Shown here: piece by piece, positions 52,446 through 61,628 of the stretch
Position numbering within the stretch: the stretch's first letter is position 1
Layout: every line of letters begins with the position of its first letter
Source of the DNA: Anaerovibrio sp. RM50
GTDB taxonomy: Bacteria > Bacillota > Negativicutes > Selenomonadales > Selenomonadaceae
NCBI RefSeq assembly: GCF_000622005.1
Contig: NZ_JHWV01000006.1
Location: forward strand, 124,001-188,000
Length of the DNA: 64,000 nt
Direction: 5' to 3'
Program-made: the position numbers and the translations under genes
The notes under the pieces: generated by a model
Seen by the model: the letters and a program-made list of their open reading frames with translations, nothing else
Database searches by the model: none
What the model was told of the DNA's origin: nothing

Positions 52446-54608
52446 TCAGAAGCTCCAGGTGGCACCCATCTGTACACTGCCGCCTCTTTGCTTTCCAACC
52501 CAGCCATTGAGGCCAAGGTCAAGGGTCAATGGGCCGTTGCCCGGCTTTACCTGCCAGCCCAGCTCCAGCATTCCACTGCTGCCCTTTACGCTTGGGCTTG
52601 GGGTACTGCCGCCATTGTAGTGGGCTGTGGCATCGCCGCCAAATTCATACTGGTAGGCTACGCCCCCATAATAGCTGTTTTTCTCGTTAACCTTGTGGGT
52701 TAATCGTGCGCCGATACGGATACGGTGGCTGTTCACTGCATCGAAGCTCCATTGCTCATCCCCAGTAATTGAGGCGTGCATGGTGACATCGTCCCCGGAC
52801 TGATGGCTGTAGAAATATTTCAAATATCCGTCAAGGGTATTGCCCTTCCCCAAGTCGTAGACCTTGCCAAGACCAAGATGGGCCGCCCAATAATTCGATG
52901 CGGTGTCGTAGTTTATGTCCTGCAAGTTGAAGGTACTCTTGTAATCTGAGGTCACACGACCCCCACGAAGGCTTCCCTCGTAGTAAAAGCCGTCCCTATT
53001 GATTTGCCGCGCCATAATGCCTACACCGAAGTAATGGGAGCCACCCTCGCCGTGAATGCCATTGTCAAGATAACTGTCATAGCTGCCGCCGCCGTATTCC
53101 ACTACAGGGCCAAAGAGCAATTTACCATTGGCATTGGAAATCTCCCTGGCAAAGCCCACATTCAGGCCGAAGCCCTTTGTATCCACGTAGGAGCCGCTTT
53201 CTGCCCGCATACTGGAGCCACCGAAGGCAGCAAATGGGGTAAAGCTGCTCACGGTTGGAGCTCCTGCCCCGCCGCTTTTGGACTGCTCCGCGGCTTCACC
53301 GCCTTTTGACTGGGCCGCCGTTTCCAGAGCAACGGCATTGGCCGCCTGTTGGAAGCCCTGGGAAGCCAGCATATCTGCCCCCGCGTTAATGAAGGTAGTG
53401 GTGGCCGCCTTGGTTTCCACTATGGATTTTGTATTTTCCATAGCCTCATTTTTCTGGGATCCATTACCGCCTCCTTCATCAGACGGTTCCTCCGTAATGG
53501 TGGCGTAAATATTGTTTGTGTCGCTGGTAACATCAAATTTATAAGTATCGATGGTGGCAATGCTCTCTGGCACATTGATCTCCGTGGTCTGGGACACTGT
53601 GCCGTTCAAGGTGTTGGCGTGGAGCAGGGTCACCTTGTCATTTTTCACCAAGTTCACCAATTTTCCCTGGGCCATGACACCCACCTTCGCGTCCGCCACA
53701 TTGGCGGTGCCGCTGACCGTCAGCATGGTGTCAGTCTTGCTCATGTCTGTAGGTATATAGAAGTTGAGGTTTTGGAACCTGTCCAGTACACCCGTAGTCA
53801 CGCCCTTTGCGGCAAGGTTCAGGGTGTTACCCGTGGAGTTGCTGACGACCACGGTGCTACCGCCAATCAACCCGCCCACGGTAATCTGCTTCAAAATATT
53901 GACGGTGTTGTTCGTAGCCGCGCTGCCTCCGTACCCGCCGTGAATTTCGGTATTCGCCCCGAAGGTGCCGCCGGAAATTGTGACGATATTATTGTCCACC
54001 GTTCCGCTTATGGAGTAACCGCCATATACTTTGCCATTGATAGTGCCGCTGGTAAACTCCACCCTATTCCCCGTAACGTCGCCATTGCCAGAGCATCCGC
54101 CGAGCACGATGCCATTATCGCTTACCGAGCTGTTTGTGACAGTGACTTTGTTGCCCGTGGCATTGCCCGTGCCGACGTTTACCCAGCCGCCACATACATC
54201 ATTGATGATAAAACTGTCTTTGAGCTCAAGGATATTACCCGCGGCATTACCACTTTCAGAGTATCCGCCGTATGCACATTCTACATCACCGGTCCCGTCC
54301 AAGATAAGCGTATAGCCGCTGATATCTCCGGCTGATATCCCGCCGTAAATTCGCCAATTATTACAATTGCCGTCCGTGACGGTCAGTTTCTTTTCCGTTG
54401 CCGTTTGGCCGACATCAGGGGTTGGCCGGCAATTCATGTTGCCCCCTACTTCCATGACTTTGTCCCCGTTGTCAGCATTGATGTAAAGCAAACTGTAAGC
54501 CGATGCTATACCAGCCTCCCCTATCCACAGGGAAAGAGCAAGAGCCAATGCTACCCGGGCCTTCTTGCTGTTAAAGCTGCTCTTTTGGAAATATACTTTT
54601 GTAGGCAT
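52446..54608 (-). CDS. autotransporter 1
   Basis: 720 residues from an ATG after GGAGGTG. An extended signal region (FNSKKARVALALALSLWIGEAGIASA), a passenger of beta-helix-like repeats (residues ~80-330: GNRVEF, NNIVTISGGTFG, GGYSISG), a linker with Ala/Gly, and a C-terminal autotransporter barrel (~455-720: FAAFGGSSMR, LGLGKVYDLGKG) ending WSF. Surface-exposed in the diderm host. Its last 71 codons recur as a truncated copy at 60,688. Confidence 0.85.
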   Translation of the reverse strand: MPTKVYFQKSSFNSKKARVALALALSLWIGEAGIASAYSLLYINADNGDKVMEVGGNMNCRPTPDVGQTATEKKLTVTDGNCNNWRIYGGISAGDISGYTLILDGTGDVECAYGGYSESGNAAGNILELKDSFIINDVCGGWVNVGTGNATGNKVTVTNSSVSDNGIVLGGCSGNGDVTGNRVEFTSGTINGKVYGGYSISGTVDNNIVTISGGTFGANTEIHGGYGGSAATNNTVNILKQITVGGLIGGSTVVVSNSTGNTLNLAAKGVTTGVLDRFQNLNFYIPTDMSKTDTMLTVSGTANVADAKVGVMAQGKLVNLVKNDKVTLLHANTLNGTVSQTTEINVPESIATIDTYKFDVTSDTNNIYATITEEPSDEGGGNGSQKNEAMENTKSIVETKAATTTFINAGADMLASQGFQQAANAVALETAAQSKGGEAAEQSKSGGAGAPTVSSFTPFAAFGGSSMRAESGSYVDTKGFGLNVGFAREISNANGKLLFGPVVEYGGGSYDSYLDNGIHGEGGSHYFGVGIMARQINRDGFYYEGSLRGGRVTSDYKSTFNLQDINYDTASNYWAAHLGLGKVYDLGKGNTLDGYLKYFYSHQSGDDVTMHASITGDEQWSFDAVNSHRIRIGARLTHKVNEKNSYYGGVAYQYEFGGDATAHYNGGSTPSPSVKGSSGMLELGWQVKPGNGPLTLDLGLNGWVGKQRGGSVQMGATWSF

Positions 54609-54693
54609 ATAAAACACCTCCAAACGACAATCCATTTATCCGCATCTGTTTATTTACCTATACTACATATATCGTCAAAATCCTGCAAAATAA

Positions 54694-54779
54694 ACAGCCG
54701 GGACAGCTGGACAAAATCCAGCCCCCGGCATTTTGAAAACTATATTTCATTAAATATGGAACACTGCGGAAAGTCCCCC
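54694..54779 (-). pseudogene. remnant of a lost autotransporter: 3' tail plus terminator
   Basis: 54750-54779 repeats the VFHI-stop tail of autotransporter 2, and 54697-54729 forms a strong hairpin (GCCGGG/CCCGGC with inner GCTGGA/TCCAGC). No upstream coding part remains. It is the fossil end of a third autotransporter gene. Confidence 0.6.
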
Positions 54780-54803
54780 GGATGAGCCCCCGTATAGCTT
54801 ACT

Positions 54804-54843
54804 CAAAAATCTCCCGCTGATCAGTAAAGCCAACCAACGGGAG
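54804..54843 (-). terminator. Rpn gene terminator, repeated family
   Basis: CTCCCG (54811-54816) pairs with CGGGAG (54838-54843), then T5 on the minus strand. Same family as at 51,443 and 59,893. Confidence 0.75.
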
Positions 54844-54855
54844 TATGTACGAACA

Positions 54856-55797
54856 TCATTTAGCTGTAACTGCCGCCTTATACTGCGCCCGCTTATCTTC
54901 AGGAATTTTCAAAGCTGTCATAGCCTCATCAACGGAAAGATGCATCGCCGTCATTAGATTTCTTATATGCTCTATACAAGTGACATCACGTCCTTCTACT
55001 TTACCTTTATTAAGTATCCGTTTAGCCGGATAATCCAAAATCTTACCGCCCATGATTGTTTCCACTCCTTCCCGAATCAATTTATAGTCTTTAGCCAAAT
55101 TACGTACTACTTTCTTACCCATATCCAAAATCGACTGTTTGGTATAGGTATCTATCTCACCATTATCCAACATCTTGTTCAGGCATTCACATATATGCCG
55201 ATACTCTGCCAAAAATAGCTGAAGCTGGTTCTCATCTTCCTCATATACCTTAAACCGTGCCTCATGGATAAATATATAGAATGGTATCAAATAAAACAAT
55301 TTCTTGTCAAATATTTCATCTATGCTGTACTTTTGCACCTTCAAGACAGGTATACCATACTCTGCCGTTGTGCCTGGTGTCTTTATACGCACCATCGTGG
55401 TGTCCGGCGTTCTTTCGCTATGCCTCAAATACAGAAGTGCTGAATGAGGAAATGACACTTCCAGAACGTTATCTGTGATTTTTCCGTCCGACAAAGCTAT
55501 CTGAGCATCATACTCAAACATACGAAGGGACATGGTATTATCTTCAGTTGATTGTATTTCATAATGATACTTCTTAGTGACATTACCCTTGATGACATAA
55601 AAACTGGAATCCGTTATGCGCTTCCTTTGTCGGCCATTTTGTTGCTGAATATACAGTTCATTGGGCTGAAACACAATCTGTTCAGTACCATCATAGTTCT
55701 CACCGAACATTTCATTAATAACAGGGAGTATCAAATGACTGCAATCATACAATAACGTATGCCCCACATCGTCATACGGTGTTGAAGTATATCCCAT
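54856..55797 (-). CDS. Rpn/PD-(D/E)XK nuclease-family protein
   Basis: 313 residues from an ATG after GGAGAGG. ITDSSFYVIKG and YHYEIQSTEDN give the D-ExQ pair of PD-(D/E)XK Rpn/transposase-like nucleases; the C-terminus is helical. Rpn proteins of E. coli increase recombination when expressed. It sits amid duplicated autotransporter sequence, which is suggestive only. Confidence 0.75.
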   Translation of the reverse strand: MGYTSTPYDDVGHTLLYDCSHLILPVINEMFGENYDGTEQIVFQPNELYIQQQNGRQRKRITDSSFYVIKGNVTKKYHYEIQSTEDNTMSLRMFEYDAQIALSDGKITDNVLEVSFPHSALLYLRHSERTPDTTMVRIKTPGTTAEYGIPVLKVQKYSIDEIFDKKLFYLIPFYIFIHEARFKVYEEDENQLQLFLAEYRHICECLNKMLDNGEIDTYTKQSILDMGKKVVRNLAKDYKLIREGVETIMGGKILDYPAKRILNKGKVEGRDVTCIEHIRNLMTAMHLSVDEAMTALKIPEDKRAQYKAAVTAK

Positions 55798-56004
55798 ATA
55801 AAACCCTCTCCACATTTACATTTTAGCACATAGGAATGCTTTTTTCTATTCTCTGTATCAAAACAGAAAACTATATCCATTTCCTAAATAAGTAGTAACA
55901 TTTTATTAATTATATTAATATAATATCATATATTACCTAATTAATCTATGAGAAATCGTGTATTTTTATTATATTATCAACAATAAATTTTATACTATAA
56001 ACTA

Positions 56005-56036
56005 AAACAGGACCTGTTCCATGACAGGCCCTGTTA
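56005..56036 (-). terminator. terminator after autotransporter 2
   Basis: AACAGGGCCTGT and ACAGGTCCTGTT pair across CATGGA (12 bp, one G-T), then TTT. Confidence 0.75.
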
Positions 56037-56052
56037 AAACTGTAATTACTAC

Positions 56053-59000
56053 TTAAATATGGAACACTGCGGAAAGTCCCCCGGTGAGGCCCCGCTTTTT
56101 CCCGGCAAATCCGCTTAAATTCAGATCAAGGGTAACATTGCTATTGTCCCCTGGCTGGAAGGTGGCACCGATTTCACCACGCAGGCTTGTACCGCTTATA
56201 TCTGCCCCGCGAATAGCCACACCGTCAGCAAGACCAGCAGCCCTGCCGCAGAACTCATGCTCAATGGCCAGTCCGCCATAGTAATTAATCTTGTCGCTCT
56301 TTTTAACGGTGTATCTGGTGCCCACACGAAGCACGCTGGATTCCACTGCATCAAGGTCATAGTGTCCCCCTGCATCAAAGGACACACTGCCCCTGTGATT
56401 GTAGAAATACTTGGCATAAAGGTCCAAAACGTCAGTCTTGTTCAGCTTGATTTCACGGCCCACGCCAATATGGGCACCCCAATAGGTGGCGTCAGTTTCA
56501 TAGCTGTATGGATTGCCGTTTACATCACGGAGTACATTGGTGGCATCATCGTGAATAGAACCGGCCCGCAGACTCCCCTCTACATAAAAGCCGTTATTCT
56601 TCTGCCACTTTCCAAGGATACCGCCGCCAGTATAATGGGTGGAGCCGTCGCCCCGTTCGTCCCCATTGAAGGTGGAATAGTTGCCCCTGCCATATTCAAA
56701 GAAGGCACCATATTCCGTGGAGGAAAGCTTCTTTTCATTTTTGTGACCAAGAGCCAAAATAGCATTCCAGGTGTGGGTCTTGACATGGGAGCCTGTTTCC
56801 ACATTCATGGAGCCGCCACCCATATTGGCGTAAGTGGCCACTCCGTCAGCGCCCACATTTCCCGCCATGGCCAAGCCTTCAGTGGCTGCACCAACATATT
56901 CATTACCAGCAGAAAGAGCCGCCATACCAACCTCAGCCCCCATAACGGTGTTATGGGTCTGCTCCTGAACAGTCATCTTTTCTGCGCTGGTGTCTGCAGT
57001 GAAAATAAGGGCATCCAATGTGCCGTCCTCATTACTGTCCACCAAGGTGGCCTTGCCCTCACCCTCCAGAGTGGAGCCCACCTTGTACTTGGTACCCGTA
57101 ATGGTTCCCACGCTGTTGCCAAAGTCAGATACCAAGGTCATCTTCTTGTTGGCTTCCAGCTCCTTGATATTGGTAAAATTAATGTTGGTGGTATCTACAG
57201 CCGCACCATTGAAGGTAATATTTGCCGGGCGGGTCATAAGGGCCCCTGTGTCCTTCCACTCCACATTGCCAAAGGTGAGCTTGGTGGCGTTATTGCCTGT
57301 AGCGGTATAGCTGATTTCTCCCCCAGTAGCCTTATAACTGCCGTTGATTATTCCATCCACAGTCACCCCGGAAACAGGGCTGTATCCATAGGAAACATTA
57401 TGAACAGTTTCGTCAATATTACGGAGAGTATTGTTGGCTGTAAGGAGTGTTTTCGTATCAGCAGTAACATCCTCCGGATTATTAAAGGTCAGTCCGCTAA
57501 GATTTACTGCAGCATTTGAATAATCATAGCCTGCTCCATTGGCAGTACGTCCAGTGCCCCAAGCCATGGAGCCAAAGGATACATTGCTGACATCAAAATT
57601 GCTTCTCTTATAGACCAGCTTAGTGCCACTGTCCGCAACCTGAACGCCCTTGGACTCTGAACCAGTCAAAGTTACACCACTGACAGTATCTGAGCTAGAG
57701 GCCAATTCCTTGTACTTGATGGCAGCCGCAATTTGGTTTTCATTGAAGAAACCATTTGTTGCAGTCAAAATATCAGTTGTTGAGCCAGCGGCCACATTGG
57801 GTGCAAGGCCAGTTCCCATGATGGAATTTTCCCCAAGATTTGAGGTCCAGCCTGTAGGAACACTGCCCTCTGTGCCATCCCACCCCGTAAGGTTGATACT
57901 GTTAAGAGCTGTCTTAGTATCGTCGTATTGAATCCACTTTTTCCAGCTTTTAACATTGCCGGAAAGGGTGGCCGACAAGGTGGCACCGTTTATTGTTTTG
58001 CTGAAATTCTGACTATGGGAAATAGATAACCCATCTGCCAGATTGGTTGCACCAGAAAGCAGGTCCATACGGCCCGTTACCTCATCAGGGTTCGAAAATT
58101 TAAGGTTCGCCGTATTAATGGTCTCTAAATTAGCGAAGTCATAGTCGCCTGTCAGTACGCGCCCATCACCCCAGGTCATCTCCCCCAGGGTAACTTTTTT
58201 TACATCATTGCTGATAACATAATCTACTTGTTTTAAATCATTATCAAGGGAAACTGTGTGCTTCATAACACTATCCAGTGTAACACCTTTGTCCGAACTG
58301 CTGTCTTCTACGGACTTAACCACTTGACTTTTGTTAGTGCTATTTAATACAACTGGTGCAGTCTTAGTTGAAGAATTATAGATTAGTTTCAGGGGCTCGT
58401 CCCTAAATTCATATTTAGTATTTGCGGAAAGCAAGGTCATTTTGCCGACAGTGGTACTATTCAGCAGCTTTGTTCCACCGGTAATGTCCAGCGCTCCACA
58501 ATTATCAAAATGATTGGCTTTCAGCACTGGAACTGTACTTATGGGATCCCATGTCAATTCCTTGTCCAAGGTAATGGTCTCAAAACTCCCAACTGTTCCT
58601 TTGACAACGCTTGGCCCGGATAAAATCAATATATTTCCCGTACTTACATGTTCTCCTTCGTAAGGTCCTAACCTGCCTTTATGACCACCATATACATTTT
58701 TCTCCATGGTGCCGCCACCCAGAGTAACGCTGTTTCCACTGACAGCGCCACTAAAGGTGTGGCCACCATACACATCTCCTTTAATTGTGCCTCCAGTTAT
58801 GATGACTTTATTACCAGAAACTTCACCACCTGATGAATAGCCTCCACAAATATAATAGCCGTCATTATTATTACCTACTGTGCCACCACTGATATTGACA
58901 ATGTTTCCCTGGCTGCCACCCATACCAGAGCCACCATAAACACTGAGTTCAACCGTGCCACCTGTAATAGTGACAATGTTTTTTTTGGCTTCAGCATACG

Positions 59001-59667
59001 CCTCTGCACCATAAACAGATTCACCAACTGAACCGCCTTCAATGGTCACTGTATTCTTCTCAGCAACACTGTTGTTATTAGGGGTAGCAGCACCATATAC
59101 ACTTTTTGTCACAGTGCCACCAGTCATCACCACATGATTGTCACTGGCAGTTCCCGCCGACCAGCCTTCACTACTTCCTCCATAAACATAGTTCGCCGTG
59201 CCACTGAAATTAACCTGATTCCCCGTAACAGAAACTCCATCCATAAAAAAACCATTGCAATAACCACCATACACCCCGTCTGTCACCGTTCCCGCCATAG
59301 TAATCTGATTATTGTTGATGCCACCTGTAATACTATAACCATTAGTATGCTCCGAAACAGAAGCACCACTTTTGATAATAATAGCATTGCCGCTGGTATT
59401 AGCTCCAAATATATACATTGCTTTACTGCCATTTGTCATCGTAAAGCTAACACCATCTGTAGTAAATATATAGGCATCATCGGAATGGTCACCAGATATT
59501 TCTTCATCATTAGGAACTTGTATAGTATTTGCCCATGCCACCCCGCTGCCCCCTATCCACAGGGAAACAGCCAGTGCCAATGCCATCTGGGCTTTTTTGC
59601 TGTTAATGTTGCTCTTGTGGAAAACTCCCTTATACTGGGTGTTTGATGTCCCCCCCCGTGAGGACAT
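56053..59667 (-). CDS. autotransporter 2, candidate phase-variable
   Basis: 1204 residues. Extended signal (KSNINSKKAQMALALAVSLWIGGSGVAWA), a passenger of ~850 residues rich in VTITGGTV and VYGG repeats plus later tandem modules (TFGNMTWGDGR-like: KVTLGEMTWGDGR, VSFGSMAWGTGR), and a barrel (~930-1204) ending GGLSAVFHI. Codons 4-6 are CGG GGG GGG: an 8-G tract 11 bp after the ATG. The ATG has only a weak distant ribosome site. The 48-bp control element lies about 140 bp upstream. Confidence 0.85.
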   Translation of the reverse strand: MSSRGGTSNTQYKGVFHKSNINSKKAQMALALAVSLWIGGSGVAWANTIQVPNDEEISGDHSDDAYIFTTDGVSFTMTNGSKAMYIFGANTSGNAIIIKSGASVSEHTNGYSITGGINNNQITMAGTVTDGVYGGYCNGFFMDGVSVTGNQVNFSGTANYVYGGSSEGWSAGTASDNHVVMTGGTVTKSVYGAATPNNNSVAEKNTVTIEGGSVGESVYGAEAYAEAKKNIVTITGGTVELSVYGGSGMGGSQGNIVNISGGTVGNNNDGYYICGGYSSGGEVSGNKVIITGGTIKGDVYGGHTFSGAVSGNSVTLGGGTMEKNVYGGHKGRLGPYEGEHVSTGNILILSGPSVVKGTVGSFETITLDKELTWDPISTVPVLKANHFDNCGALDITGGTKLLNSTTVGKMTLLSANTKYEFRDEPLKLIYNSSTKTAPVVLNSTNKSQVVKSVEDSSSDKGVTLDSVMKHTVSLDNDLKQVDYVISNDVKKVTLGEMTWGDGRVLTGDYDFANLETINTANLKFSNPDEVTGRMDLLSGATNLADGLSISHSQNFSKTINGATLSATLSGNVKSWKKWIQYDDTKTALNSINLTGWDGTEGSVPTGWTSNLGENSIMGTGLAPNVAAGSTTDILTATNGFFNENQIAAAIKYKELASSSDTVSGVTLTGSESKGVQVADSGTKLVYKRSNFDVSNVSFGSMAWGTGRTANGAGYDYSNAAVNLSGLTFNNPEDVTADTKTLLTANNTLRNIDETVHNVSYGYSPVSGVTVDGIINGSYKATGGEISYTATGNNATKLTFGNVEWKDTGALMTRPANITFNGAAVDTTNINFTNIKELEANKKMTLVSDFGNSVGTITGTKYKVGSTLEGEGKATLVDSNEDGTLDALIFTADTSAEKMTVQEQTHNTVMGAEVGMAALSAGNEYVGAATEGLAMAGNVGADGVATYANMGGGSMNVETGSHVKTHTWNAILALGHKNEKKLSSTEYGAFFEYGRGNYSTFNGDERGDGSTHYTGGGILGKWQKNNGFYVEGSLRAGSIHDDATNVLRDVNGNPYSYETDATYWGAHIGVGREIKLNKTDVLDLYAKYFYNHRGSVSFDAGGHYDLDAVESSVLRVGTRYTVKKSDKINYYGGLAIEHEFCGRAAGLADGVAIRGADISGTSLRGEIGATFQPGDNSNVTLDLNLSGFAGKKRGLTGGLSAVFHI

Positions 59668-59770
59668 TTGTTGATTTTACATCCTTGTCTGCCATTTCAC
59701 ACAATCCTTTCCCCTCTGCTATTAATAACATAGTTTAAACATTTGATTTCACAACTTTCCCATTTTATTT

Positions 59771-59889
59771 AATATACAACCTGGCATTTCAAAAATCCAC
59801 CACTTTGGGGCGAACGGTCGAAATTTGCAACGAACGGTCGATTTTTAGACCAATTGACCTTTCTTGTATAACTGTAATGTTATAGTAAC
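59771..59889. promoter_or_regulatory. shared control element, copy 2
   Basis: Core 59811-59858 identical to copies 1 and 3, then TATAAC-TGTAAT-GTTATA palindrome. Flanks (TTTAATATACAACCT..., CCACTTTGG) match copy 1 further out, so 1 and 2 are parts of one larger duplicate. Confidence 0.75.
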
Positions 59890-59892
59890 AAT

Positions 59893-59932
59893 AAAAAATC
59901 TCCCGCTGATCAGTAAAACCAATCAACGGGAG
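59893..59932 (-). terminator. terminator of the RelE/Phd pair, repeated family
   Basis: CTCCCG (59900-59905) pairs with CGGGAG (59927-59932), T6 on the minus strand. Confidence 0.75.
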
Positions 59933-59938
59933 TGTGAT

Positions 59939-60241
59939 TTAAATATTTCTTCCTAAATATTGCACCGTAACAACCCAAACTATTTTTTCTGCTTCATCAA
60001 TACGAAAAATAGCAACATAATTGTCAATCAGCAGCTGTTTATAGCCTTTACCGGAATATCGGCCAGTTAATCTATCTTGATGAGAATATGGAAAAATATC
60101 CAGCCCCAATATCGCTTCTTTTATTCTATCCACCTGACCTTTGGCATTTTCAGGAGCAAGTTTTTCATTGGCAATGTAATTATAGATATTGTCAATATCC
60201 CTATAGGCTGCCCGCAGTAATTTGACTTTATACTTAACCAA
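59939..60241 (-). CDS. RelE/ParE-type toxin
   Basis: 100 residues with a probable TTG start that overlaps the antitoxin stop. KLLRAAYRDIDNIYNYIANE, KGYKQLLIDNYVAIFRID and VVTVQYLGRN are the ParE/RelE fold strands. No catalytic residue can be assigned by eye. It probably acts on ribosome-bound mRNA or gyrase, and is held by the antitoxin encoded just before. Confidence 0.85.
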   Translation of the reverse strand: MVKYKVKLLRAAYRDIDNIYNYIANEKLAPENAKGQVDRIKEAILGLDIFPYSHQDRLTGRYSGKGYKQLLIDNYVAIFRIDEAEKIVWVVTVQYLGRNI

Positions 60242-60497
60242 AATACTTCTTCTCCAATTCCTCAAATGCAGTTTTTGCATCTACTGCTTCTCCAGTTTCG
60301 GCAAATTCCTTCTCCGCCTTATAAATTGCATAATCAATGTCTTTTTCCCGCACAAAGCTGTCGTAAAGTTCACTGCTCATGACCACCAAATCACTGTAAC
60401 CATTTTTTGTAACAAAAATCGGCTCTTTTGACTTGTGAGCAAGAGAAGAAATTTCATTTGTATTTCTTAAATCTTTTATAGGCACAATTAAAGGCAT
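60234..60497 (-). CDS. Phd/YefM-type antitoxin
   Basis: 87 residues from an ATG after GGAGTGG. LIVPIKDLRNTNEISSLAHKS and EPIFVTKNGYSDLVVMS are the Phd/YefM DNA-binding fold; the C-terminal helix (AKTAFEELEKKYFG) binds the toxin. An AT-rich palindrome-like stretch lies upstream. Confidence 0.88.
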   Translation of the reverse strand: MPLIVPIKDLRNTNEISSLAHKSKEPIFVTKNGYSDLVVMSSELYDSFVREKDIDYAIYKAEKEFAETGEAVDAKTAFEELEKKYFG

Positions 60498-60595
60498 AAT
60501 ATCCACTCCTTTTTCACTATTATGACATAATTATATCATATTTATGTAACTTTAACTATATAATTATACTAAGTAAAACGGCGCTGCAAAATCAA

Positions 60596-60626
60596 AATAA
60601 AAAGGACCTGTCCCATGACAGGCCCC
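60596..60626 (-). terminator. terminator of the truncated autotransporter
   Basis: Same type as the autotransporter 2 terminator: GGCCTGTC and GGACAGGTCC stem, T5-run. Confidence 0.65.
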
Positions 60627-60645
60627 GTATAACTTTAATTACTAT

Positions 60646-60911
60646 TTAAATATGGAACATTGCGGAGAGTCCCCAGTTTATGCCTTTTTAGAAGCTCCAG
60701 GTTGCACCCAGCTGGACACTGCCGCCCCTTTGCTTTCCGACCCAGCCATTGAGGCCAAGGTCAAGGGTCAATGGGCCGTTGCCCGGTTTTACCTGCCAGC
60801 CCAGCTCCAGCATTCCACTGCTGCCTTTTACGCTTGGACTTGGGGTACTGCCGCCATTGTAATGGGCCGTGGCATCGCCGCCAAATTCATACTGGTAGGC
60901 CACGCCACCAT
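60646..60911 (-). pseudogene. truncated copy of the autotransporter 1 C-terminus
   Basis: 60688-60903 reads YQYEFGGDATAHYNGGS... to WSF, all but identical to the last ~71 residues of autotransporter 1; the tail repeat (60646-60674) follows. Upstream the similarity stops at about 60,911 and an unrelated AAGGAAATGAAAAAA start lies out of frame. So only the last barrel strands remain; it cannot be functional. Confidence 0.85.
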
Positions 60912-60998
60912 ATTTGTTGAACTTCTTCCTTGATGTTCATTTTTTTCATTTCCTTCCCTTGGGTATTGCTTAAATGATATTACATTTTTATTTAGTCC

Positions 60999-61559
60999 CT
61001 ATTTCCTGATTTTAACAGCGGTTCCGTACATCTGGAGATAGAAGAAGGAAAAATGATCTGTATCCATATCTATATCCTGCCGCATGTGTACAACGGCATC
61101 CCCTCCAAGGAATAAGGCCTTTCTCTTTAATTCTTCCGTTGCAATATAGAAGGCCTGGTCAAAATTATCTTCCCCCACAGAAAATTCACCAAGCAACAAT
61201 ATACGTCCGATTTCACCTGCAACACTGTTATTATTGTCTTTAAGATGTTTTACTTCGTCCTCGTATTTTTTTGCCAGCTTGGAAAATTTGCTGCTGAATA
61301 TTCCCTTATTGGATATCTGGAAGTACACTGGGCCAATAATATCGTAATCCTGCCTGATATCCCCAGTGGTAACCACGACATTTTTTGCCAGCTCCCGGAT
61401 TTTTGCTTCCTGTTCAAAATTTACTGCCCGTTCCTCCTCAGCTTGTCTGGAACGGTCTTCCAGCCTCTTGTTTGCCTCATCTGCCACTTTTGATGCTGCC
61501 TCGGAAGCAACAGATGCAACATTATTCAAATTCTTGCCCAAATCATCCAAAAATCCCAT
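60999..61559 (-). CDS. YbjQ-like (DUF74-type) protein with helical lead
   Basis: 186 residues. Residues ~1-55 are an amphipathic helix (ASVASEAASKVADEANKRLEDRSRQ), and the rest resembles the YbjQ pentamer fold: VVVTTGDIRQDYDIIGPVYFQ, ALFLGGDAVVHMRQDID, LQMYGTAVKI. Possibly metal-binding; role unknown. Confidence 0.7.
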   Translation of the reverse strand: MGFLDDLGKNLNNVASVASEAASKVADEANKRLEDRSRQAEEERAVNFEQEAKIRELAKNVVVTTGDIRQDYDIIGPVYFQISNKGIFSSKFSKLAKKYEDEVKHLKDNNNSVAGEIGRILLLGEFSVGEDNFDQAFYIATEELKRKALFLGGDAVVHMRQDIDMDTDHFSFFYLQMYGTAVKIRK

Positions 61560-61628
61560 AAGCCAAACGCTCCTTCCTTAATATAAAATATACAAACGCG
61601 GAATAAATATGTGACATTTAAATACTCT

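Noticed and set aside
53349..54335. 328-residue plus-strand frame antisense to autotransporter 1
   Set aside because: Arises from the repeat-rich passenger; no start signals.
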